Of a stretch of DNA of 64,000 nucleotides, positions 35,918 to 44,800 are shown one piece after another (positions within the stretch are counted from its first letter, which is position 1; each line of letters begins with the position of its first letter). A model generated the notes under the pieces. It was not told where the DNA came from and did not search any database. It saw only the letters and a program-made list of their open reading frames with translations. Source of the stretch: Lysobacter_I brunescens (GTDB lineage Bacteria; Pseudomonadota; Gammaproteobacteria; Xanthomonadales; Xanthomonadaceae); assembly GCF_042677005.1 (NCBI RefSeq), contig NZ_JBHTIF010000001.1:1-64000 (forward strand), written 5' to 3'. The position numbers were made by a program, and so were the translations under genes.

Positions 35918-37012
35918 TCAGCCCCGGGTGACGACCTTGCCGCCGGCCACGGGCGCGCCGGCCTGGCCCAGGAATTGCGCGGGATTCACCACCACGCCGT
36001 TCTCCCAGACCTCGAAATGGACGTGGGCGCCGGTCGAACGCCCGGTCGAACCGGCCTTGGCCACTTCCTCGCCGCGACGGACCAGATCGCCGACCTGACG
36101 GGTCAGCCGCGAATTGTGGGCGTAGCGGGTCACGTAGCCGTTGCCGTGGTCGACCTCGATCACGTTGCCGTAGCCCGAGCGCACGCCCGAGTAGGTGACG
36201 ACGCCATCGGCGACGGTCAGCACCGGATCGCCGGTGTTGGCCTCGAAATCGACGCCCTTGTGGAACTGGCTGCCGCCGCCCAGGGGGTCCGCGCGATAGC
36301 CGAAGTTCGAGGTGATGTAGCTCTGCTGGATCGGCAGGCCGGTCGGCAGGCTGCTCCTGTCCAGCTCGCGGTTGAACAGCAGGGCCTCCAGCACGGACAG
36401 CTGGTTGCCGGAATGGCGGAGCTGGGCATCCAGGCCGCTCATGCCGTCGCGCAGCGCGCGAGCCTGCATGTCGCTGACCGGGCCGGCGCCACCGATGCCC
36501 ACCGGCTTGTCGAAATCGAATTCGCCGTCGCCGAGCTGGGCGGCGCGGGTCAGCCGTTCGCCGAGCGCGTTCAGGCGATTGGCTTCGGCCTGCAGTTCGG
36601 CCATGCGCGCAGCGAGCGCGTTCACTTCGCGCTGCGCCTCGCGGCGGGTGGCCTCCAGGGTGCGTTCCTGCTCCTGCACCGCCACTTTCAGGCGATCGTG
36701 GTGCAGGTCGCGGACCAGGCCATCGCCGATCGCCCCCAAGCCCACACCGATGGTCACCAGGGCGATCGCGGCCATGCCCGGGCGGGCCTGCATCGCGATC
36801 CGGCCGCGATGTCCGGTCTCGACGAGGAAGGCCCCGATGCGGCGCGCGCTGGTGGTGCAGCCCCGTGCGAGCGTGTGCGCGGCGACGCGCATGTGGTGCT
36901 GTGCGAGCAGCAGCGCCGGCGGGCGGTGCGGATGCGCGGCGCCCTGCGCCTGCGACTGATCATCGGCGTCCGTCCGGTGCTGCGTATTTTCTTCGAAGCT
37001 GTGTACAGTCAT
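35918..37012 (-). CDS. M23-family (LytM) peptidase or division-type activator
   Basis: Periplasmic protein anchored by one membrane helix (about residues 80-100, MAAIALVTIGVGLGAIGDG), followed by a coiled coil (EQERTLEATRREAQREVNAL). A LytM domain follows with the zinc motifs FHKGVDFEANTGD (His-x-x-x-Asp) and GAHVHFEVWENG (His-x-His). All four expected zinc ligands seem present, so it may be an active DD-endopeptidase. The N-terminal 70 residues before the helix are hydrophilic and may be over-called; a start at 36895 (MRVAAHTLARG) is an alternative. Its ATG shares a CATG with the divergent dciA start region. Peptidases at this spot beside secA are usual in xanthomonads. Confidence 0.85.
   Translation of the reverse strand: MTVHSFEENTQHRTDADDQSQAQGAAHPHRPPALLLAQHHMRVAAHTLARGCTTSARRIGAFLVETGHRGRIAMQARPGMAAIALVTIGVGLGAIGDGLVRDLHHDRLKVAVQEQERTLEATRREAQREVNALAARMAELQAEANRLNALGERLTRAAQLGDGEFDFDKPVGIGGAGPVSDMQARALRDGMSGLDAQLRHSGNQLSVLEALLFNRELDRSSLPTGLPIQQSYITSNFGYRADPLGGGSQFHKGVDFEANTGDPVLTVADGVVTYSGVRSGYGNVIEVDHGNGYVTRYAHNSRLTRQVGDLVRRGEEVAKAGSTGRSTGAHVHFEVWENGVVVNPAQFLGQAGAPVAGGKVVTRG
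37004..37009 (+). promoter_or_regulatory. possible -10 element of dciA
   Basis: TACAGT (37004-37009) would place the transcription start near 37016, inside the shared start region and just before the ATG at 37020. No good -35 is seen. It lies within the first codons of the opposite peptidase gene. Confidence 0.35.
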
Positions 37013-37019
37013 GCGGCCC

Positions 37020-37496
37020 ATGTCCCGTTCTCGATCCAACCCTCCTCCCCCGTCCCGCCCTGCGGGCCCGAAGATCGCCGCCGATGCCTTGCTCGACGGC
37101 GACGCCAATGACCCGGGCAAACTGTTCCTGCGGCGGGCGATGTGGCTCGAAGCGTTGGATCTGCAACTGCGTCCGGGTCTTCCGCCTGGCGTCGCCGCGC
37201 ATGCGCGCCTGGCGAACATCAACCGCGGACGACTCGTCTACCTGGTGGATGCGCCGGTCTGGCATGCCAAGCTGCGGCTTGCGGCGACCGACGTCCTCGA
37301 AGTGGCCCGGTCCATCGGACTGGAAGTGACCGAACTGGTGGTCAAGATCGCAACCGGCCCGCACGCGATGCGCGCACCCGCCGTCGGGACGTCGAACAGC
37401 CACTCGGTTCCCCCACTCTCGGCAGCCGCGCGTGAAGCGTTCGCGGCCGCGCTCGCTGGCCGCGACGAGGATCCGTCGAAGCAGGACTCGTCCTGA
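37020..37496 (+). CDS. dciA: DUF721 / DciA-type helicase-loading protein
   Basis: A 158-aa basic protein. The DUF721 domain (RGRLVYLVDAPVWHAKLRLAA and the following DVLEVARSIGLEVTELVVKI, about residues 65-115) is that of DciA, the ancestral operator of the replicative helicase DnaB in bacteria without DnaC. The N- and C-terminal parts are Pro/Ser-rich and disordered, as in other members. I use the ATG at 37020; one at 37011 is also in frame, and it overlaps the ATG of the leftward peptidase gene in a single CATG. No ribosome-binding site is visible. Confidence 0.82.
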   Translation: MSRSRSNPPPPSRPAGPKIAADALLDGDANDPGKLFLRRAMWLEALDLQLRPGLPPGVAAHARLANINRGRLVYLVDAPVWHAKLRLAATDVLEVARSIGLEVTELVVKIATGPHAMRAPAVGTSNSHSVPPLSAAAREAFAAALAGRDEDPSKQDSS

Positions 37497-37738
37497 GTCC
37501 ATCCGTCGACCACCCCGTACAGGGGCGTCCGGCGGACGCGAAGGACGCATCCTACTGGCCGGAAGCCGGCCAGGGGTTAAGAAGCCGGGGCCTTTTCGTT
37601 CGGATTTCGTTAAAAATCGCGCGCAAGTTCACGGATCAGGCAAGTTGACTGATCGCGACGGGCGAAATGCATGACCGGACGGCCGCCGGTCGAAGGACCG
37701 CTCAGGACTCGAAAGCGGATGGGATGCGGGCCGGAGGA

Positions 37739-38647
37739 TCAGGCCGGCTGGAGGGCGCCGTAGACCACCGGGACCGGGGTCCGGTCGTCGAAGGTGACGA
37801 TGTCCCAGGCCGACGTGGCCGCCAGCAGGGCGCGGACCAGCTTGTTGTTGAGGGCGTGGCCGGACTTGAAGCCTTCGTAGGCGCCGAGGATCGGATGGCC
37901 GGCCAGGTACAGGTCGCCGACGGCATCGAGGATCTTGTGGCGGACGAACTCGTCGGCGTAGCGCAGGCCGTCGTCGTTCAGCACGCGGAACTCATCGAGC
38001 ACGATCGCGTTGTCCATCGAGCCGCCGAGGCCGAGGTTGCGCTCGCGCATGAATTCGAGATCGCGCATGAAACCGAAGGTGCGCGCGCGGCTGACTTCGC
38101 GGATGTAGTTCTCGGTGGAGAACTCGACCACCGCGCGCGAACGCGACGCGGGAATGGCCGGATGATTGAATTCGACGGTGAAACCGAGGCGGAAGCCGTC
38201 GTAGGGCTCGAAGCGGGCGACCTTGTCGCCATCGCGCACTTCCACCGTTTCGAGGATGCGGATGAAGCGCTTCGGAGCGTTCTGCTCCACGATGCCGGCG
38301 GACTGCAGCAGGAACACGAACGGACCGGACGAGCCGTCCATGATCGGCACTTCGGGGGCCGACAGCTCGACATAGAGATTGTCGACGCCCAGACCCGCGA
38401 GCGCGGACATCAAGTGTTCGACGGTCATCGCCTTGCCACCCTCGCGGGTGAGGCCGGTGCAGAGCATGGTCTCGGTGACCAGGTCGGCGCGTGCGGGGAT
38501 TTCGACGACGGGGTCCAGGTCGACGCGACGGAACACGATGCCGGTGTCGACCGGGGCCGGGCGCAGGGTCAGGAAGACCTTGTCGCCACTGTGCAGGCCC
38601 ACGCCGGTGGCGCGGATCATGTTCTGCAGGGTGCGTTGCTGGGCCAT
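37739..38647 (-). CDS. lpxC: UDP-3-O-acyl-N-acetylglucosamine deacetylase
   Basis: Zinc enzyme for the committed step of lipid A synthesis. The 302-aa length and the start MAQQRTLQNMIRATGVGLHSG are standard. The zinc and catalytic residues are visible in KAMTVEHLMSALAGLG and in FVRHKILDAVGDLYL (His and Asp). PIMDGSSGPFVFLL, RARTFGFM and GGSMDNAIV complete the family blocks. It follows ftsZ on the same strand at the end of the division cluster, the E. coli order. The 91 bases before it probably hold its promoter, because an intrinsic terminator separates it from ftsZ. Confidence 0.96.
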   Translation of the reverse strand: MAQQRTLQNMIRATGVGLHSGDKVFLTLRPAPVDTGIVFRRVDLDPVVEIPARADLVTETMLCTGLTREGGKAMTVEHLMSALAGLGVDNLYVELSAPEVPIMDGSSGPFVFLLQSAGIVEQNAPKRFIRILETVEVRDGDKVARFEPYDGFRLGFTVEFNHPAIPASRSRAVVEFSTENYIREVSRARTFGFMRDLEFMRERNLGLGGSMDNAIVLDEFRVLNDDGLRYADEFVRHKILDAVGDLYLAGHPILGAYEGFKSGHALNNKLVRALLAATSAWDIVTFDDRTPVPVVYGALQPA

Positions 38648-38853
38648 GGGCGATGTGATCGTGTGCGGGGGGCGTTGTGCGGGGATCGTGCCGGGAACGA
38701 TGCGCGAATCCATGCGGCCGGGAGCACTCGCCAGTCGAGTGGGGAGGCAGATTAGCACGCGTCAGGCTGAACCTGAACGGAAGGGATGGACCGTTCCGGG
38801 CCTGCAACGGCGGGCCTGCAACGACCGCCTTCCGGGCTCGCCGGAGGAGAGGA

Positions 38854-38885
38854 GAAAAGCCCGCCGGGCCGGACGACCCGGCGGG
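38854..38885 (-). terminator. intrinsic terminator after ftsZ
   Basis: A perfect 9-bp GC stem (38860-38868 with 38877-38885) on the minus strand is followed by CTTTTCTC. It lies 70 bases after the ftsZ stop. It ends the division-cluster transcript and leaves 38648-38850 as the likely promoter area of lpxC; I see no gene in that gap. Confidence 0.8.
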
Positions 38886-38954
38886 TAAAGGACACGATGC
38901 GGGGCGGCGCCGGGCCATGGCGGACCCGGCATTCCCCGTTGGAGCGACGGGCGG

Positions 38955-40181
38955 TCAGTCCGCCTGGCGGCGGAGGAAGGCCGGGATGTCGAGGTAGCTG
39001 CTGTCGCTGCCGAAATCGGCGGCGGCCGGGGTCGAGGCATCGCTGCCGCGACCACGCAGGTTGGCGGCGATGCCCGCGCCCGGGGTGAACGCCGCCGGCT
39101 CGTCGATCATCATCCCGGTGGTGCCGTCGCGACGGCCCTGGGTGTTGATCAGCTGCACCTGCGGACGGCGCGCCGGCACGTGGCCCTCGTCGCGGTCGCG
39201 TACGGCCTGGCGCGAGACGGCGCGGTTCAGGCCGGTGGCGACCACGGTCACCTTGACCTCGTCCTGCATGTCCGGATCGAGCACGGTGCCGATCACGACC
39301 GTCGCGTCTTCCGACGCGAAGTTCTCGATCGTGCGGCCCACTTCGTCGAACTCGGCCATGGTGAAGTCCGGGCCGGCGGTGATGTTGACCAAGATGCCGT
39401 TGGCGCCGGCCAGGTTCACGTCGTCGAGCAGCGGATTGTTGATCGCGCCCTCGGCCGCGGCCTGCGCGCGATCGTCGCCGCGCGCGGTGCCGGTGCCCAT
39501 CATCGCCAGGCCCATTTCGGACATGACGGTGCGCACGTCGGCGAAGTCGACGTTGATCAGGCCGGGACGCACGATCAGGTCGGCGATGCCCTGCACCGCG
39601 CCCTGCAGCACGTCGTTGGCGGCGCGGAACGCCTGGATCATCGTCGCGTTGCGGCCGAGCACGGTGATCAGCTTCTCGTTCGGGATCGTGATCAGCGAGT
39701 CGCAGTGCTGCGACAGCTCCTCGATGCCCTTGAGCGCGACCTGCATGCGGCGACGGCCCTCGAACGGGAACGGCTTGGTGACCACCGCCACGGTGAGGAT
39801 GCCCATCTCCTTGGCGAGCTGCGCGACGACCGGCGCGGCGCCGGTGCCGGTGCCGCCGCCCATGCCGGCGGTGATGAACACCATGTCGGCGCCCTGCAGC
39901 GCGTCCATGATGCGCTCGCGGTCTTCCAGCGCGGCCTGGCGACCGACTTCCGGATTCGCGCCCGCGCCCAGACCCTTGGTGACGTTGCTGCCCAGCTGCA
40001 GCTGGAGCTTGGCGCCGCAGTTCTTGATCGCCTGCGAATCGGTGTTCGCGGTGATGAACTCAACGCCTTCGATGCAGCCGTTGACCATGTGCGCCACGGC
40101 GTTGCCGCCGCCACCGCCCACGCCAACGACCTTGATGACCGCATTCGGGGCCATCTTTTCGACCAGTTCGAAATATGCCAT
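38955..40181 (-). CDS. ftsZ: cell-division GTPase FtsZ
   Basis: Tubulin-like protein that forms the Z-ring. The 408-aa protein has the glycine-rich start VIKVVGVGGGGGNAV, the GTP signature AGMGGGTGTGAAPV (near 104-117) and the T7 loop NVDFADVRTVM. A variable linker follows, and the C-terminal peptide YLDIPAFLRRQ recruits FtsA and ZipA. The ATG at 40181 is preceded by GAGGACACGG. The gene follows ftsA after 110 bases, the only real gap in the division cluster, which may hold an extra ftsZ promoter (an AT-rich stretch lies at 40194-40212). Confidence 0.98.
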   Translation of the reverse strand: MAYFELVEKMAPNAVIKVVGVGGGGGNAVAHMVNGCIEGVEFITANTDSQAIKNCGAKLQLQLGSNVTKGLGAGANPEVGRQAALEDRERIMDALQGADMVFITAGMGGGTGTGAAPVVAQLAKEMGILTVAVVTKPFPFEGRRRMQVALKGIEELSQHCDSLITIPNEKLITVLGRNATMIQAFRAANDVLQGAVQGIADLIVRPGLINVDFADVRTVMSEMGLAMMGTGTARGDDRAQAAAEGAINNPLLDDVNLAGANGILVNITAGPDFTMAEFDEVGRTIENFASEDATVVIGTVLDPDMQDEVKVTVVATGLNRAVSRQAVRDRDEGHVPARRPQVQLINTQGRRDGTTGMMIDEPAAFTPGAGIAANLRGRGSDASTPAAADFGSDSSYLDIPAFLRRQAD

Positions 40182-40291
40182 GTCCGTGTCCTCGTCTATT
40201 TATTTGGTATCGCTGTTGTTGTCTGTTGGATCGCTGCCGCATTTCACGTGCACCCGTCCCGGGCATCTGCCGTCGTCCATGGATCGCATCG

Positions 40292-41527
40292 TCAAAACTC
40301 GCCCTTGAACCAGTTCCTGAGCTTGTTGAACACCCCGAGCGCACGGCCGGCCGGGATCACCGGACGACGCGGATGCTCGATCTGGCTGCCCATCAGCAGC
40401 AGGCCCACGCCGGTGGCGTGCACCGGGTTGCCGACCACTTCGCCCAGGCCGCTGACGTGCTGCGGGATGCCGACGCGTACCGGCATCTGCAGCATTTCCT
40501 CGGCCAGTTCGACCACCCCTTCCATCTTCGAGGCGCCGCCGGTGAGCACCATGCCGGCGCGCACCAGCTCCTCGAAGCCCGAGCGGCGCAGTTCGGCCTG
40601 CACCATCTCGAAGATTTCCTCGTAGCGCCCCTGCACCGCCTGCGCCAGCGCGTGGCGCGGCAGGCGGCGCGGCGGACGATCGCCGACGCTGGGCACCTGG
40701 ATGCTTTCCTCCGCCGTCGCCAGCTGGGCCAGCGCGCAGGCGTAGCGGACCTTGATCTGCTCGGCTTCCGGCGTCGGCGTGCGCAGCATGTGCGCGATGT
40801 CGTTGGTGACGTGGTCGCCGGCGATCGGCAACGACGCGGTGTGGCAGATCGCGCCGTGCACGAACACCGCGATGTCGGTCGTGCCCGCGCCGATGTCGAC
40901 CAGCACCACGCCCAGCTCGCGCTCGTCGCTGGTCAGCACCGCGGTGCTGGAGGCCAGCGAAGAGAAGATCAGGTCGTCCACCTGCAGGCCGCAGCGCTGC
41001 ACGCACTTGCTGATGTTCGCCGCCGCCGACTGCGCGCACACCACCAGGTGCGCGTGCACTTCCAGGCGCACGCCGGTCATGCCGACCGGGTTGCGGATGC
41101 CTTCCTGCGAATCGTCGAGCACGTAGTCGCGCGGGATCGCGTGCAGGATCTTCTGGTCGGCCGGAATGGCCACGGCCTTGGCAGCTTCCAGCACGCGGTC
41201 GAGGTCCATGTAGCTGACCTCACCATCGCGGATCGGCACGATGCCCGGCGAGTTGCGGCACTGCACGTGGTTGCCGGAGATCGAGGCGTAGACCGAGCGG
41301 ATCTCGCAGCCGGCCATCAGCTCGGCTTCCTCGATCGCGCGCTGGATCGACTGCACGGTCGACTCGATATCCACGACCACGCCGCGCTTGAGCCCGCGCG
41401 ATTCGTGCGTGCCGATGCCGATGACTTCGATCGGGTTGCCCGGCGCGTACTCGCCCACCAGCGCCACCACTTTCGAGGTGCCGATGTCGAGGCCGACGAT
41501 GAGCGATTTGTCGCCTTTGCGGTTCAT
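40292..41527 (-). CDS. ftsA: cell-division actin-like protein FtsA
   Basis: Actin-family ATPase that tethers FtsZ to the membrane. The 411-aa protein shows the phosphate-binding IVGLDIGTSKVVALVGE, the family-specific 1C domain (SYMDLDRVLEAAKAV), VVLVDIGAGTTDIAVF and MVLTGGASKMEGV. It ends with the amphipathic membrane helix (GVFNKLRNWFKGEF). The start ATG overlaps the ftsQ stop by four bases. Confidence 0.97.
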   Translation of the reverse strand: MNRKGDKSLIVGLDIGTSKVVALVGEYAPGNPIEVIGIGTHESRGLKRGVVVDIESTVQSIQRAIEEAELMAGCEIRSVYASISGNHVQCRNSPGIVPIRDGEVSYMDLDRVLEAAKAVAIPADQKILHAIPRDYVLDDSQEGIRNPVGMTGVRLEVHAHLVVCAQSAAANISKCVQRCGLQVDDLIFSSLASSTAVLTSDERELGVVLVDIGAGTTDIAVFVHGAICHTASLPIAGDHVTNDIAHMLRTPTPEAEQIKVRYACALAQLATAEESIQVPSVGDRPPRRLPRHALAQAVQGRYEEIFEMVQAELRRSGFEELVRAGMVLTGGASKMEGVVELAEEMLQMPVRVGIPQHVSGLGEVVGNPVHATGVGLLLMGSQIEHPRRPVIPAGRALGVFNKLRNWFKGEF

Positions 41528-42381
41528 GTGGGCAGGGCCGTGGATCGGAAATGGAACATCGGGAATGTCTTGAGATGGGCGACCCGGGCGGTGTTGCCGG
41601 CCGGATTCGCCTGTTGGGGTGCTGCATTCGGCTCGACGCCGGGCACGGCCGATGCGGGCGTGCCGATCGTCTTGCCAGGGGCGTCGGCCTCGCGCCAGGT
41701 CAGCGCGAAACCGTTGGTGTAGCGCAGGTCGGCGCGTGCCAGCGTGCGCGGGTCCTGCGCCTGCAACTGCGGCAGCAAACGTGCGAACCGCGCCAGGCGC
41801 AAGCGCGCATCGTCGCGACCGAGCAGCAGTTCCGCACCGTTGGACAGGGTCATCGACCAGCTGCCGCGTGCGTCGAGACGCAGCGCCTGCACGTCGATGC
41901 CCATCGGCGCGAACAGCGCGCGGGCCTCGTTGTACAGGGCCACGAGGTCACTGCTGCGCGACACCGGACCTTCGAAACGCGGCAAGCCCTTCGGCACGGC
42001 CACGTCGGCGGAGGGAAAGAATCGACCGCGCTCCGACAGCAGCTGGTCCTCGCCCCACCACGCGAACGGCCGGTGTTCCTCGACACGCACGATCAGCACG
42101 TCGGGCCACTGCTTGCGCACTTCCGCCGACTCGACCCACGGCAGCTTCGCGACCGCCGCCTGCGCGTCCTCCAGGCGCACCGCGAAGAAACCGCGATGCG
42201 CATAGGGCATGACCGTCGCACGCAGCCGCGCGGCATCGACGCGCTCGAGGTCGCCGACCACGCGCAGCGTGCGCAGCGGCCAGCGCTCGGCGCCGACCCA
42301 GCCCTGGATGACCGCCACCACCGGCAGCGTCACCAGTGCCAGCGCCAGCAGCCACGCGACGAGTCGCAGGAAGGCGTTCAT
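41524..42381 (-). CDS. ftsQ: cell-division protein FtsQ
   Basis: Bitopic divisome protein linking early and late components through FtsB and FtsL. It is 285 aa with one membrane helix near the N-terminus (LVAWLLALALVTLPVVAVI, about 6-24). A POTRA domain follows (WPLRTLRVVGDLERVDAARL) with the strand pair KLPWVESAEVRKQWPDVLIVRVEEH, then the beta domain. A Pro/Ala-rich C-terminal tail of about 60 residues is longer than in E. coli. It overlaps ddl and ftsA by four bases on each side. Confidence 0.94.
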   Translation of the reverse strand: MNAFLRLVAWLLALALVTLPVVAVIQGWVGAERWPLRTLRVVGDLERVDAARLRATVMPYAHRGFFAVRLEDAQAAVAKLPWVESAEVRKQWPDVLIVRVEEHRPFAWWGEDQLLSERGRFFPSADVAVPKGLPRFEGPVSRSSDLVALYNEARALFAPMGIDVQALRLDARGSWSMTLSNGAELLLGRDDARLRLARFARLLPQLQAQDPRTLARADLRYTNGFALTWREADAPGKTIGTPASAVPGVEPNAAPQQANPAGNTARVAHLKTFPMFHFRSTALPT

Positions 42382-43355
42382 CGTGCGCCCACCTCCGGAC
42401 CCGCAGCGGTGTCGACCGAGGTTTCCAGGACCATCCAGCAGAGCGTTTCGAAATCGATGCCGATCTGGCGCGCGGCCTTGGGCACCAGCGAGTGGCTGGT
42501 CATGCCCGGTGCGGTGTTGATCTCGATGAGCTGGAAGCCGTGGCGGCGGTCGCGCATCACGTCGACGCGGCCCCAGCTGCTGCAACCGGCGGCGCGGAAG
42601 GCGCGCAGCGCAAGGTCGCGGATGGTCGTCTCGTCGTCGCCTTCGAGGCCGGGACACAGGTACTGCGTGTCGTCGGCGATGTACTTGGCGTGGTAATCGT
42701 ACCATTCTCCGGCGGGCACGATGCGGATCGACGGCAGCGCGAGATCACCGAAGATGCCGACGGTGAATTCATCGCCCTGCACCATCTGCTCCATCAGCAG
42801 TTCACCGGCATAGATCGCGGCGAAGGCTTCGGCAGCATCGAGGTCGCTGTCGGCGAGGATGCGGAACACGCCGACGCTGGAACCTTCGCAGGACGGCTTC
42901 ACGAACACCGGCAGACCGAGCGAGGCCGCGGCAGCGCGCAGGTCGCTGCCCGGAGCGATGCGCACGAACTTCGGTGTCGGCAGGCCTTCGCTGATCCACA
43001 CCTGCTTGGTGCGGATCTTGTCCATGCTCAGCGCGCTGCCCAGCACCTTCGAACCGGTGTAGGGCACGCCCAGCGCTTCGAGCGCGCCCTGCAGCACGCC
43101 GTCCTCGCCACCGCCCTTGTTGCCGTGGAGGATGTTGAAGACGCGGTCGTACTGCTTGCCGCGCAGGGCGTCGATCAACGCCGGGATACCGTCGACCGCG
43201 TGCGCATCGACGCCGCGCGCACGCAGCGCCTCCAGCACGTTGCGACCGGAATCGAGCGAGACCTCGCGCTCGGCGCTGGTGCCGCCCATGAGCACGGCAA
43301 CGCGGCCGAACACGGCCGGATCGGTGAACCGCGGCGATGGCGTGGCGATGCTCAC
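42378..43355 (-). CDS. ddl: D-alanine--D-alanine ligase
   Basis: ATP-grasp enzyme that makes the D-Ala-D-Ala dipeptide for MurF. The 325-aa protein shows VAVLMGGTSAEREVSLDSG, FNILHGNKGGGEDG and VFVKPSCEGSSVGV. The metal-binding end is FQLIEINTAPGMTSHSLVP. The start codon is GTG (43355-43353) and overlaps the murC stop (GTGA). Confidence 0.96.
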   Translation of the reverse strand: MSIATPSPRFTDPAVFGRVAVLMGGTSAEREVSLDSGRNVLEALRARGVDAHAVDGIPALIDALRGKQYDRVFNILHGNKGGGEDGVLQGALEALGVPYTGSKVLGSALSMDKIRTKQVWISEGLPTPKFVRIAPGSDLRAAAASLGLPVFVKPSCEGSSVGVFRILADSDLDAAEAFAAIYAGELLMEQMVQGDEFTVGIFGDLALPSIRIVPAGEWYDYHAKYIADDTQYLCPGLEGDDETTIRDLALRAFRAAGCSSWGRVDVMRDRRHGFQLIEINTAPGMTSHSLVPKAARQIGIDFETLCWMVLETSVDTAAGPEVGAR

Positions 43356-44800
43356 GACCGGTGTCCCTCATTGTTGTCCTGATGGAAGCCGTGGGCCGCG
43401 ATCTGCTGCGCGGCATGGCCGATATCGCCCGCGCCCATCATCAGCAGCAGGTCGCCGTCGCGAAGCACGTCGGGCAGCACCTGGGCGAGATCGGCGGCAC
43501 CGCCGACGACCACGGGATCGATGCGGCCGCGCGCGCGGATGCTGCGCGCCAGCGATTTGGCGTCGGCGCCGGCGATCGGCGCTTCGCCGGCCGGATAGAC
43601 CTCGGTCAGCACCAGCGCGTCGACGTTCGACAGCACGGCGGCGAAGTCGTCGAACAGGTCACGCGTGCGGCTGTAGCGATGCGGCTGGAACGCGACCACC
43701 AGCCGGCGATCGGGCCAGCCGCCGCGCGCGGCCTCGAACACCGCTTCGAGTTCCTTCGGATGGTGGCCGTAGTCGTCCACCAGCTGCACCTTGGCGCCCT
43801 GCGCGGTGGTCAGTTCGGCCAGCAGGTTGAAGCGGCGGCCGATGCCGGCGAACTTCTCCAGCGCCTGCGCGATGGTCTCCGGTGCCACGCCGAGCTGCCA
43901 GCCGATGGTGGCGGCCGCCAGCGCGTTCTGCACGTTGTGCCGGCCGGGCAGCGCCAGCGTCGTCGGCGTGCGCGTGCCGTCGGGCAGGCACAGCGTGAAG
44001 CGCATCGCCGGGCCGGCCTGCTCGACATCCTCGGCGCGCACGTCGGCTTCGGGCGCGAAGCCGTAGCTGATCACGTGGCGCGGCATGTCGGCGGCGAGCA
44101 TCGCGACTTCGGGATCGTCGATGCACAGCACGGCCAGGCCGTAGAACGGCAGGCGGTGCAGGAATTCGGAGAACGCGGCCTGCACGCGCGCGAAGTCGCC
44201 GCCGTAGTTCTCCAGATGGTCGGCGTCGATGTTGGTGACGACCGCGATCGACGGATTGAGGCGCAGGAAGCTGCCGTCGCTCTCGTCGGCCTCGGCCACC
44301 AGCCAGTCGCCGCTGCCCAGGCGCGCATTGGCGCCGGCCGCGAGCAGCTGGCCGCCGATCACGAAGGTCGGATCCAGCCCGCCCTCGGCGAGCACGCTGG
44401 CGGTCAGCGATGTCGTCGTCGTCTTGCCGTGCGTGCCGGCGATGGCGATGCCGCGACGGAAACGCATCAGTTCGGCCAGCATCTCCGCGCGCGGCACCAC
44501 CGGGATGCGCTGCGCGCGCGCTTCCATCCACTCGGGGTTCTCGCGCTTGATCGCGCTGGACACGACCACGCAGTCGGCGCCGAGCACGTTGGCGGCGGCG
44601 TGGCCACGGCAGACGGTGATGCCCAGCGAGGCGAGACGGCGCGTGGTCGCGTTGTCGGCGTTGTCGGAACCGGAGACCTGGTAGCCGAGCGTGCACAGCA
44701 CTTCGGCAATGCCGCTCATGCCGGCGCCGCCGATGCCGACGAAATGGACGCGGGGAAAGGCCTTGGACAGGTCCTGGGTGTCGAGCAGTCGGCGGATCAT
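43352..44800 (-). CDS. murC: UDP-N-acetylmuramate--L-alanine ligase
   Basis: First amino-acid ligase of peptidoglycan precursor synthesis. The 482-aa protein has the N-terminal VHFVGIGGAGMSGIAEVL, the P-loop IAGTHGKTTTTSL, the central EADESDGSFL and TNIDADHLENYGGD, and the C-terminal VDDYGHHPKELEAVF. Both ends overlap neighbours by four bases. In E. coli murC also follows murG. Confidence 0.97.
   Translation of the reverse strand: MIRRLLDTQDLSKAFPRVHFVGIGGAGMSGIAEVLCTLGYQVSGSDNADNATTRRLASLGITVCRGHAAANVLGADCVVVSSAIKRENPEWMEARAQRIPVVPRAEMLAELMRFRRGIAIAGTHGKTTTTSLTASVLAEGGLDPTFVIGGQLLAAGANARLGSGDWLVAEADESDGSFLRLNPSIAVVTNIDADHLENYGGDFARVQAAFSEFLHRLPFYGLAVLCIDDPEVAMLAADMPRHVISYGFAPEADVRAEDVEQAGPAMRFTLCLPDGTRTPTTLALPGRHNVQNALAAATIGWQLGVAPETIAQALEKFAGIGRRFNLLAELTTAQGAKVQLVDDYGHHPKELEAVFEAARGGWPDRRLVVAFQPHRYSRTRDLFDDFAAVLSNVDALVLTEVYPAGEAPIAGADAKSLARSIRARGRIDPVVVGGAADLAQVLPDVLRDGDLLLMMGAGDIGHAAQQIAAHGFHQDNNEGHRS

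Noticed and set aside
33060..36098. 1012-codon open frame antisense to secA and the M23 peptidase gene
   Set aside because: Same reason: no domain, no ribosome-binding site, and full overlap with genes of certain identity.
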